Source: Symsagittifera roscoffensis
Lineage: Eukaryota > Xenacoelomorpha > Acoela > Convolutidae
Assembly (NCBI RefSeq): GCF_963678635.1
Contig: NC_087066.1
Span: forward strand, 64,920,282-64,984,281
Direction of reading: 5' to 3'
DNA: 64,000 nucleotides
The notes under the pieces were generated by a model. That model did no database searches. It had not been told where the DNA came from and was given only the letters and a program-made list of their open reading frames with translations. The translations under genes were made by a program, and so were the position numbers. Shown here piece after piece: positions 36,901-48,900 of the stretch; the first letter of the stretch is position 1; every line of letters starts with the position of its first letter.

Positions 36901-39900
36901 GTACGACGCTTACGTCTCGTATCATACTCTAGTCAAGAATCAGAAGATGGAACAGGATCACGGAAAAGTACCAGGAAGCGGACGGCGGTATCTAAATTCG
37001 GCGGGGTTATGATAGATAGTATATTGAAAGCGAGAACATCCAAAGGAGAGGAAGACAGAGAGCGGGACACTAATTGAGCAGGAAGGCACATTTGAAAGAG
37101 GGAGTGAAAAAGGAAACTCAAGAAACTTGTTAAACTAAAACTCATGCCCAGGGAGAGGGTGGACTATCGCTGGTCTAAAACTCAAACATTTCCGTTGGAT
37201 AATTTTAAAACAGTTGTTTGAAAATTGATTGTTGAGGGAATGTCATATATAGTATCTAATCATATATTACGTGTTGGCGCCATTGGTTAGCTATGTGTCT
37301 GGTGCGGCTACTAATTAATTAATACCTGTCAACCTTAAGTTTAGTCTGCGATGTTTGGATTCACTGTTGTTAACCGTTAAAGAATAAACGAGTCAATCTT
37401 AGTTCAGTGAATTAAAGATATTGAATCTGCATTTTTCACAGCAAGTAATTCAAGTTCGGCTATTTTTTTTATTGTAACCTCTGCCCCCACCAGCGGATTA
37501 TACTCCACATGGTTACGTTTCCTTGCAAAAAGCAGATAGGTTGTAAGCCACGGCCAATCAAAATCGGGAAAAGAAAATATTTTCCTACGTTTGTTTTCTT
37601 ATCTCGATTCTGATTGGCTTACGACGTGTCTACTTTATGACATGAATTTTTTTTACCACAATAACTCCCACATAATCCCTTTTAGAGTAGAAAATATTAA
37701 CTTGGTTTTTTTTACTTCACTCGTTAGGGAATTTAGCTTCATAGATTTTATTTCTGCGAGCAAATTCTGCCGTTTTTGACTGAGTTTCGTTTTTTTTCTG
37801 CATACAGAACTTGTTCCGTGTTCTGTCTGTATAGTATTGGCGAAACAGTTTTTGATCATCCAAAATATTTTCGAAGCATGAACTCTGTCGTAAAGTCTAT
37901 TTGTACCTAACTGGATATATGATGAGTTAAGCTTCTGTTTAGTATCACTCAATATCATTAACTAGGTCAACGGAAGACTGGAATCAAACGCTCTATAAGC
38001 AGCAAAACAAAGAATATCTGGATAAGATCGTAGCCTCAACGACTTTCAAGGCCGATAAACAAAATCATTTATGAGCATAAATTGCCTTTTATATATCAGA
38101 ACATTGTAATCTCTTTTTAAAACCGCTTTTTGCTATCGCCGTTTTTTTTTACAAAATCGCATTTCGCTGATCCGCTAAATTGAGATCACGTATTTTTTGC
38201 TTAATTGTTTGTGCGAGTTTAGTCTTTTTATAAAATTAATCTAGAATAGACAATTATTGAAAAATCAATTCACTTTAAGATACTGTGATTTTCCCAAATG
38301 TTTGCAGTTCAACCAGTTGCGTCTTTTTGGCAACCAGTGCCGGCTACATGAAAAAAAAAATCTCTACTGTAAAAAATTAGATTAAAGTTTATTTTTACAA
38401 AACAAGTTTTAATTACCTTTTTGATATTAATTCAAACCGATTAACAAAAGTGGAGAGGAACTTTGTATTCGTATTTGTTTTGGTTTTTTTTTCACGCAAA
38501 ATCAGGTACCAGAAACATTTATCGGAATGAGTTGAGTGATAGATATCAGTAATATCAAAGCCCTTCTCAGTTATGATTCGATCGGCATTAACAAAATTTC
38601 AAGTGTCGAGAAAAATTGTTCTAAAAAACTGTGCTTTTTATAACTTTTACTCATGCCCTGAAAAAAAACTTCAAACGTTTGCCTCAAATTTTGCAATAAG
38701 AACTTTGAAAACAAATTTTTGAAAATTTTTTTTGACTCTTGCTCTTTCAAATGGTACCGCTTAGCATTTGATTATAAATTTTATATACAAAAATGCAATG
38801 GGTAAGTTTGCAACACTTGCGATAGAATTTAAAGCTTTTTATTACGAGATATTGAATAGGAAAAAGAAGCAACTACTTTTTGCTGAAAAACCAAGCTGAA
38901 AAAAGATTATTTGAAAAAATCGAGAAAAAAAATTCTACTAAAATATCGTACATTCCACTCAGACGACATTGAAAAGGCATCTTAAAATACATTGAAAACC
39001 ATCAACGGAGCGGAAACTAAGGCAAAAAAATTGGGTGGATCAAAAAGTTTCCAAAAGTTACAAAGTTTCCAAAAAAGAGAACACTTTTAAGGCAATTAAT
39101 TTATCATTAAACAAATTAGGGTGACACTCATTGTGCGGAGCAAACTCACAATCTGTTTCTTAATTTAAACCCTAAATCTCAGATTTGGCGAGGGTTTTTC
39201 GAGAAAAGGAACAAAAATTCCAAACAACGGTCAAAATAACATAAATTGGACTCTTTGTAAATTCAAAACTCTGTTTCTACCAAAATTAGGGCTTAGCAAC
39301 TTGTGCAGATGATGTCGCTAGAACGAACTCTACTGATTGAATATTTAATCTCAGATTTGTCATGTTAGTTTTCGAGAAAAAGAAAACGATTCAAAAATAG
39401 GTAGGCGAAAATTTGAACACTCGGTGAAGTACAAAAAGTCCATGTGGAATGTCTAAACACTGACGCAGGTGGTCGGTTTATCCACTGATATTAAGTTTTG
39501 AAAATTAATGATTTAAGTTTAGAGAAAAAATGAAGTTCTTGCTAAAAACGCAAATGTTTTTATAAGCAACTCAAAAAAATCATATCACATGCATTTTTAT
39601 ATTATCTAATTGTTTTTTGTTTAACAGAAAATAGCCACCAATAAACCAGGTACAAAAATATAATGATATGAAGCAAAATTTAGCTAAATCTGAAAAAGCA
39701 AAAATGCCACCAAATAATGAGAATTTTTATCTGCGACTGAGCTTGGAAAAAATGTTGATAGCGTAATATGAAACTGTGATCCGCCTGTGTAACAATCATA
39801 TATTTCATGACACAATCGTACAGCAACAGGCAAAGCAGTTAATTTTCATTTTTGAAACTCCGTATCAGAAAGAGACTTTGCCAATATAACATAAGCGGAA

Positions 39901-42900
39901 CCCGTTTAACAGACAAAAAAATTAAAATTAGTTGGTAAATTTACAATCTAATGAACAAAATTCAACGTAGTCAAAACTGTTTCAATCAAAAACAGTTTAA
40001 ATCACTTGCCATGCAATCAAAACATTGCAATACTTGATATTGTAAAGATGGAAATCATTTTGTTTTTTGAAAAGTTAGGCTTAAAAAATTACTTAAGAAA
40101 AGTCGAAAAAACAATATCTTAAAAAATCTTATCTTTGCGTCGGACGAGGCCAATTTGAAATATTGCACAATTTTGCGTCTGTAGGTCCCTAGAATCCAGA
40201 GACAATTTTTAAACATGTTAAAACTTTGTCGAAACGATCATAGAAGACTAAAGAACAAAAAAAAGATCAAAGAGAGCGTCCTTGTTGCGGAATCCGCTTA
40301 CAAAACACAAAAAAAATGTCTAAAACAACATTAAGCAAAATCAATCACTCTGAGAAAAAAAATCACTGAAAACTTGTTTTCCAGCTTCTGGTGGAGACGA
40401 GACGAGAGAAAGGGGAAGACGGGGGAGCCTGACTGCAGGGATGCAGCAGGACCCACAGAGACTTCCGGAAATACAGGAGACAGGATTACTAGAACACTCG
40501 CCAGGAGAGGCCGAAACAACTGCACGTGGTAATTTCCGTTAAATCGAGGTGGATCTCGAGGAAGGGGAAGGCGTGGTTTTGATAAAATTGAATTTGTTCT
40601 TATCAATTTTTGCCGACATTGTTTCAGGTCGATCAAACTGACTTTTCAGAGCTCTCCGCAAATATTATCAAAAACCAAATTCCTATAAACACCAAAATTT
40701 TTCTGGCGCCCCTTTTAAAATAATAACAGGCCAAAAAGTTGACGGATAAGCGGATGTATCAAAAGACGAAAACAAAATAGTCGCGGAGTACGCAACATTG
40801 CTATTTTTCTTTGATCTTCGTCGCTGTTTTGTTCAAACACTGCACTGCGCAAAATTACTCCAAAAACAGGCAACTTTGGAGAATCCTCAAACAAAGTGGA
40901 AACTGCAACAAAGATAGCAGATTCCAAAACCGTCCGTTGAATCCAAAAAAATGATAATAGGTGTGTTCAGTAAATTTAAGCTGTCGTGAAATCGGCAACT
41001 GTAAATGCAATCCGTAAACCGCAAGTTGTAAGCGGAATCAATAAATTGTGAGAGGATTTCGCAAATTGCAGAAAGAATCAGCAAATTGTAAGCAGTATCT
41101 GAATAAAATTGCGGATTCCACTTACACTTGCTAAATCCGCTTCAACTTGCAGAATCCGCAACAATTAGCTGTTTTCACTCGCTGCGGAATCCGCAACAAA
41201 ACTAATGTGCCGACATTATTTACGTTACAAACATTTGTGCGCGAATCCACTTACACTTTGCACCATGTTTAAAGACTTGTCTCTAGATTCCTGTCGCCTA
41301 CATACACCAAAGTTGAGCGCCTATCCAGTGCACAGTTAGGCCTCGTATAGCAAAAAAAATATTGGCGTACCTTGTGAATTTATTTAATTATTTCTCACAA
41401 TGGAGCTGCTCGAGAACAAATTATTATGATTTTTATAATAAAAAAAGTAAACAAAAGTTAGAGTTCGTTAACTTACATAGCGTATGTAATTCATGCTAAA
41501 AATGCTGCAAACGAAATAAAAATTTTTGCTCACGAAAGTAAGCTAACAAAATCCACAGACAACTGATTATCCAGCAACTAAAAAATTTCAACTTGAAAAA
41601 AGTTGGCTCACAACCAGAGTCGAGCATAATTAGCTGTTTAGAGGAAAATTCAATTTTGATAATTGTTCAGATCAACGTTTCCAAACAAAAACTCAAATGT
41701 GAAGTAAAATATGCAACGAAAAAAACTTAAGTTTCCGATTACAAGTCATTTACTCTCACAGGTGAAAAAAAATCATTATCAATTAAAATTGCACAAAACT
41801 TAATATTCAGCATTACGCTAGCAACTGTCAGACACGATAGCTGAAAATTTAGTCAGAAATTTTTACTTCTAAACTAAATCAGGGAAGGAGCAAGGTACTT
41901 TTGAGTAACTAGGTTTTCCCCATTAGGTAATTGTTTCCCAAATAAAAAAAAATTAAAAACAAAAACTGAAGTCGCGTCTGATAGCGACAAACTTAAATAG
42001 TGACAAAAACCACGCCGAGCATAATACTCAATCACTTGAAAGTAAAAAAAAGGAGTCTCCTACTCGAAGATAAGACGCGCTCAATCGCACTCATAAAAAA
42101 TGTCTTGTATTAAAGAAGCGCCCAAAACCTTAATGATTTAGCCAGTGCCTAAACGTGTTTCAAACATGATCTGTTTTAAAATTGCCAAGTTTGTAAGCTT
42201 GTACACCGTTGAGTGAAACAATAGTTACTAAGAAAAGTGTTTGTATCAAACTAGCCATCTTCTACGTAACTACGGAGCCTCGATTGAAACTACGGGGCCT
42301 TAGATTTTGTTAGATCAGACGATTGAAGTTTCGCTCAAATTCCGTTGTCTGCTATTCAAAAACGAAAAACTGTAACAAGACTGATCTTCTATGAGGGCAG
42401 AAGATGATTGTTTCGTCTTCACATTAACTGATCTGGAATAGCTTAAAATTATCTCAAAAAACCAAATTCTTTGACGAACTATAAACTTTTTTACTGCCAA
42501 AATCAATTTTAAAAGCCAAAACTTGATTAGAATAAAATGACCAATTGATTGGCCTAAATCTAGTTTGGAATGATTAAGAGTGCAAAAAATTTGCATGCAA
42601 AAACAGTTCGCGTGTTGAAACTATTCAATTTTAATCAGGCAAATAAGCAAACCGCATTTTAACCTGGTGTAATTCTAAAGCTTGACAATAAATTCGCAGT
42701 CCGCGTTGTTTGTAAATTGATCTGAATACATAAACTAAAACACCGCAAGCATATATCCGGGTTGTTCACAAAAAATTGATTTGCACTTGAAATAGTTTGC
42801 GCTTGTAATTCGTTTTGCGTTTGTAGAAACTTTGTCACTTATTTGTTCCATTAAATTTTTTATTCTAAAAACTGTCGTATATAACGAAATTTTTGTTAGG

Positions 42901-45900
42901 GTGATTGTAGTTCATTTTTGGGTAATTCAAGTCTTTTACTACTCCTACTACTACTACTGCCAGACTTTTTTCATATATGGAAAAATGTTTATCAATCATA
43001 GAATTTTTATGCAATTCCATGCGTACAGAAAACTGCATCAAAGGTCTTTCATTACTAATTGTTTGTATATCGAAATTGTATGACAAGCGTTTTCCAACAC
43101 CAAAAAGGTTTTTTTTTTCAATTTTTCTCAAAAGTGATAGGTTATGTTCCTTACCGAGCAACAAAGACCCTGATTGCTCAAAGCTAAAGTCCCCGAAAAA
43201 TTAACGTTCTCGTGTGTACATTGCATTGAAAACGACTTTAAAATAGGTAAGTTAGACAAAGATTATAATGAAAAGGAGAAACTTGTAAATAATGGCAAAC
43301 GTTTTCAAAGAAGTATTTTTTATTTTAAATTTTAAATAATTATGCATTTCCCAAGAAGGAATACAAAAGAAGTAAGCTTTTTGAGCGCTTTTGAAAAAAT
43401 TTAATCAGAGAAACAGAAAAATAATCCAACTTTTGGGTATCCAGGACTACGTTAAAACAGGATTCAAAACTTTTTTGGAAAAAAGCTTATTTGAGCACAA
43501 AAATTCAAATACAAAAAAGATTTTGTGGGGATTTTTTATACTGCATTTTCAAATTTTTGGAGTGGCCATCAAAAATTAGCTCGTCATACGATTACCATTT
43601 AAGGAAATTGTATATTCGGCATTTTCTTCTTTATTTATTTTCACACCGACTTTTATGCCGAAACAAGAAAAAAATTCTTTTAAAGTTCGGTCATACCGTT
43701 TTGGCAAAATTCCATGAAACTTGTACGACCAACATTTTTTCGTAATACATGAATTAGTTTATGAAACTTTACGATTTGCGTTTTTGGTCTATGATGGTCA
43801 ACCCGGCCATTGCCCTCACTTTCCTTGACAAAAAAATCAAGCTCAATTTAATCCAAATTAAACTGAGGCAAAATTGTTGGTGCAATTATTTTTTATTAGA
43901 TGCAATTTGCTACTATTGAAAAGTGTGCAATAAGTGGGCATATATATATATATATATAAATATAAACACAGAAGCGAAGCTGCACTACGGAAAAACGAGC
44001 AAAAATTGGCCAATAATCACCTGCCTTATCTTAAATCTTCTTCTGCTGTGGATAACACTACTTTCACTGAAATTATATATATGCTCCAATAAAAACAAGA
44101 CTCATTTCATCAGGACGCCTCTCCTTTAATGATTCTGAAACAATTTTCGGTTTATAAATAGATAGAACACGCATAATTATGTGAAAACTTAAAACGGTTT
44201 GAAAAAGTAAAAACCCTCAGGGATTCGACCCCTGACGACACAAAGGGTCCCCCTTTGTACTATTTTGAGATATCCGTTTTTGGTGACGGACCCTAAAAAT
44301 TTTCTTAAGGCGCCCTTGGGCGCCAACATTACTAATTTGAGGGAGAGCGATTTTTTTTTCAAAAATTTGCCTGCTTTGCAGAAAATTTGGCCAAAACAGG
44401 GACTTTTTAGTGCTTTGGGAGCTCGAAAAATCAATTTGGTCGTCCTAAAAAAAGGTCGACAAAATGTTCGATTTTTTTTTACAATCCCTCCCCCCTAAAC
44501 TCCTAGATCCACCCCTGCCTTTAGTACTATTTTAAGACATCCATTTTTGGCTAACCGACCTTGTATTTTTCAAAAGCTTATTTGGGGCCAAAATTCAATT
44601 TTGAGGGGGAAGGGGGGTAGCGCACTCCAAAACAAAGCGATTTTTTTGGTCAAAAATTGTAGACCATGTTCTAATTTGGCTGAAAAAAATTGTTTGAAAA
44701 ATGTAACTTTCGGTGTTCAATTTGCCTTACAAAATGAACAAACAAATCAAACTCTTTTTGCTCAAAGGCAATGCTGATTTTCTCAGCATAATTTTGCTCC
44801 CTCTTCGAGCACAAAAATGACAGAACGTTTTTTAAGTTTTTAATTGTTTTTCACTGAAGTGTTGTCCTTCTGACCAAATTCCACAGCAATCGGTAATTCC
44901 TTTTCTTTGAGATTATAACAAGCAAGCTATGCATCAAATCTATAAGATACATGATTTTCTGGAATATTAGTACAAGGGAAAAAAGTTTCTTGATACTTAA
45001 AAACGGCGAGGGTGCTGGAAGGGTTGTTTTTACAAAGGAGGTTAAGCCGTACTACTTTTTTGCCACTTCGTAATAGAGACGTCGGAGCAGTTATAACAAT
45101 TAACCACTCCATTATAGAAGCATGTGGCTCTGTTTTCAGCTTACGATAGAATAGGTGAGTCAGAACTGTATGACATCACAAGTGGGGACAACACGAGGAG
45201 ACCTCACGAGGATCTTATGCAGACAGGGAGGACTATCGACTCGGACCAGGTGTACCACTCGGGCCCAGAGGGGGAGGAGGGGTTCGGAGGGGGGATGATG
45301 GGGACAGGGACGGGCGAGGGAGAAGAGGTCACATTCAGAACAGATGTGGCACAAGCTACGGGTGAGGTTTCAATAAAAACAGTTAAGTCGAATAGTAACT
45401 AACGTGCAACGTACCATACTCTAAATAGTAATCGTTATCTTATCCAGCTCCGTTATCTTACTTCAGATATCTTACTACAGTCAAAAATGGCTGAATTGAA
45501 TTGTGGTATTCATTTTGGTTAAATGGCCCAAAAGTCTGTCTAGCTGCGAGCTTGGAGAAAACCGCTCAAAGTTATAAAGATCAAGATCGGTGCAGTGCAG
45601 AAAGTTGGGAGATTCTATCGTTTGAAATAAGCTAGGGTAGGGTAGAATAATTTGAGATTGACCTTAAAAAACCGACAACATTTCTCCTTTAAGAATTTTT
45701 TCTTTATTTCAGTAATTGCACAAGTTTAATGTTTTCTCTTTTGTGTTCATACGAAAATTTAAATATCGGAGTGTTTCAGGTTCGCCCAGGTTTTTCGATC
45801 ATCCGGCACGACCTCGATCAAATGTAAGTAACCCGATCTTATATCAAACTCTTCGTAATACTAATAGCATTTTCTGATTGATAGCTTTCCTTTCTCTCAA

Positions 45901-48900
45901 TTCAGCAATTGGAGGTCAACGTTCGAGTGAAAAAATTTTAAAAAAAACGCAAAGCCGAGCTTCACACCACTTGCGATGCAAAAATTTTCAGTATAAAATT
46001 GAAAAAAAAATTGAAAATTCTGTTTCGCGAGTTCTGATTATCGCCAGCAAACAAAAATTCACAAGCAACAATTTTAGTCCATTTGCAACTGACTTGGCTG
46101 CATTACATTAAATTACTCATAAGGCAAACCATGAAACCTTTGTATATTGCACAATGATGGACAAAAGCCATTAACTAAAGAATAGTAACTGTAAAATAGA
46201 AACCGAAACAAATTTTAGATTGATCAAAAAAATGCTGAGAAAAAGCCAATAAAAATAAGATCAAAAAATGATATTGCTAACTTTTTTCAAACATTTAAGC
46301 ATTTAAATGCTTAAGCATTTAATCATTTTTTGTCTCTTAAAAATTTCAAGCAATTTAACAAAAACTCCTTAACGCAATTTTGTAACTTTTCAAGAGACAA
46401 AAAAATTAGAGCATAGAAACAAATTCTACTTGTAAAATAAAAACCGAAACAAATTTTAGATTGGTCAAAAAAGTGCTGAGAAAAGCCAATAAAAATTAGA
46501 TCAAAAAATTATATTGCTAACTTTTTTCAAACATTTAAGCGGTGCAAAATCATAAAAACAAAAACAAGTTGTTTGGGCAAAATAGCGCAAATCAACTGAA
46601 GATGGCATTTCGAAATAATTTTTCTTTCAGAAATTTGAACAAATTAATAGAGAAAAATATTTTGAACTGATGTTTGTAGATTTAATAGCAATTCAATCTT
46701 GCTTAAACTCAGACAGATCAGATGAAACGAATACCCTGTCAAGCAATTTAAGCTAGAAAGCAATGAAAACAAAAGAACAAACAGCTGCTGACAAAAACTT
46801 TTTTACACAAAAGTTATATAAAAAGCTAGGCGGAAAAATCACGAGCACAATTACCTCTCCAGAAGAAACATGATAAATACAGCCAATTACACAACTAAAA
46901 AAAATCCGACCAGAGTTGTTCTACGAACTAAAAAAATCAAAATCAATGTTTTTAAAAACTTTTCAAATTTTTTCAACGTGTATTTTTTTTAAATTTTAAT
47001 TGAGGAGGGTCTGTGAGATTGGCTTAATTTTTACAAAATTTTTCTTGCGGGTTCAATCAATATCATATACTACTAGCAAATCAAAAGCAAAACATTTGGG
47101 AAAAGAAAGTGAAAGAATCCAGGCCGAACTACCTCCAGCGCCAAAAATTAGCCAAAAATTTTGAGCACAGAAAAATTTACTTCACAAGAACTCTTAATTT
47201 TCTCTCGAATGATATATCCTACCAATACACTGACAATGCTATTACATCATCAGTTGATACTGCTTATCATTTGACCATTCTGTGAACAAAAAATTTTATG
47301 GGAAAAAAGTCTCGTACCCGATTGCATTACTCTTCCGTATCGCAAGGGTAATAGAAAGGGGGGAAATGAGAAAAGAAATTAAACTCATTATGAAGAAGGA
47401 GGGGGGGGGACTATTCTCATGGCAGAAAGAGCAAATTATAGAACATTTCCAACCAATAAAAAATTAGATTAGGCAAAGCTCGCATGTAATTCAGATTTTC
47501 GAATACTGACTTATAACTGGCTGATCCACTTTTGGTATTCGGTCTTTCCCTAGTTGTCGAGAACTGTTATTCACACCTTTTCAAGGAATCAAATTCTAGG
47601 GTTTGATAGGGCATTCGATTATGTTTTGTTGCACTTCGCAAAAGACTGCGAAGACTCATGCTGCTTTTTTCGAAAGCCGTAACAGTTCAAAGCTAAAAGC
47701 CCTGTGAACTTATATTTATGAAATGGTTTCAAATGTAATCATATTAGTTTAATTGATCTTTTTCAGAAGGCAGAGAGAAACTCTAGAAGTAGGGGTGACC
47801 AGCTGGAGGATGATGCATTCGCTGGAGAGGGGGAGAGAGGGGGGAAGGGTAGACGGAAACCCAAGAAGATCCACCACCCTCTACCGGACTGGACCTCCAA
47901 CATGCAGAAAGATGTCAGTCAGCTTACTCTAGAGCTTAAGATTCTTAGATCCATTTCCTTTTGAACATCATTCGATGTTTCTAGTCAGTAATATTATTGC
48001 GCATTGGGTTAGTAGTTTTTGTTGCTACGTTTATCAAAATCAAAAAATATACATATCAGAAACGAGAAATTGAAGCTTGGTAACGTACGTTAGTAAAGTG
48101 TTAAGAATCTGAAGAGTGTGAAACCTATCAAGAAATCAAATATACAAGAATAAAAAACGCTATGTTTTGTAATCCATAGTCTTGAAAAAACAAACAGAAC
48201 AAACTTAAGTTTCGAAAGTGAATTTAAGATTTCCCCGTTGATTGAAAAAACACCAATTGATCCGGTTTTCTCGCATAAGGTTATTTTCATCTTTGAAAAA
48301 ATAATCATAAGATGTTCCTGAAATTCAAAGAGTCTTAAACCTATAATTTTTTTCGAAACTCGAAAGTTAGAAATTTTTCAAGATGTCTTTCGGNNNNNNN
48401 NNNNNNNNNNNNNNNNNNNNNNNNNNNNNNNNNNNNNNNNNNNNNNNNNNNNNNNNNNNNNNNNNNNNNNNNNNNNNNNNNNNNNNNNNNNNNNNNNNNN
48501 NNNNNNNNNNNNNNNNNNNNNNNNNNNNNNNNNNNNNNNNNNNNNNNNNNNNNNNNNNNNNNNNNNNNNNNNNNNNNNNNNNNNNNNNNNNNNCCTCGGC
48601 GCGAGAAACGATTTCTGGTCGCGCTCCCGAGTCGAGATTTTTCACCTAATTTGAAGCAAGATTTGAGCGGTTTGAGCGGTTTTTTTAGACAATCACGCTC
48701 AAAACCGTTCAAATCTTGCGCGGTTTTTGAGCGTTTTTTTTTTTAGATAAACCGTTCGAAAACCACTCAAACCGCTCATTTTGAAGCAAGATTTTGAGCG
48801 TAATTGTCTAAAAAAACCGCTCAAATCTTGCGCGGTTTTTGAGCGGTTTTTTTTTTAGATAAACCGTTCAAAAACCGCTCATTTTGGAGCAAGATTTTGA

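Larger units (their letters stand above)
31295..37440 (+). mobile_element. Ty3/gypsy-class LTR retrotransposon in intron 17
   Basis: The element has two identical 200-bp LTRs starting TGTCAT and ending CACA, Gag with zinc knuckles, a DSG protease, reverse transcriptase, RNase H and an integrase. Integrase follows RNase H, the Ty3/gypsy (Metaviridae) order. It is 6,146 bp in all, in the same orientation as the host gene. The identical LTRs mean a very recent insertion. The reading frame is interrupted inside the RT domain. The usual 4-6 bp target-site duplication is not seen: the left flank is TTTAG and the right flank is GCAAG. Instead, 786-bp repeats flank the element. Confidence 0.95.

Noticed and set aside
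31290-37445. Ordinary 5-bp target-site duplication around the LTR element
   Set aside because: The flanks TTTAG and GCAAG do not match.
48341-48712. ORFs spanning the N gap
   Set aside because: They are open only because the gap is unknown bases; the flanks are repeat array.
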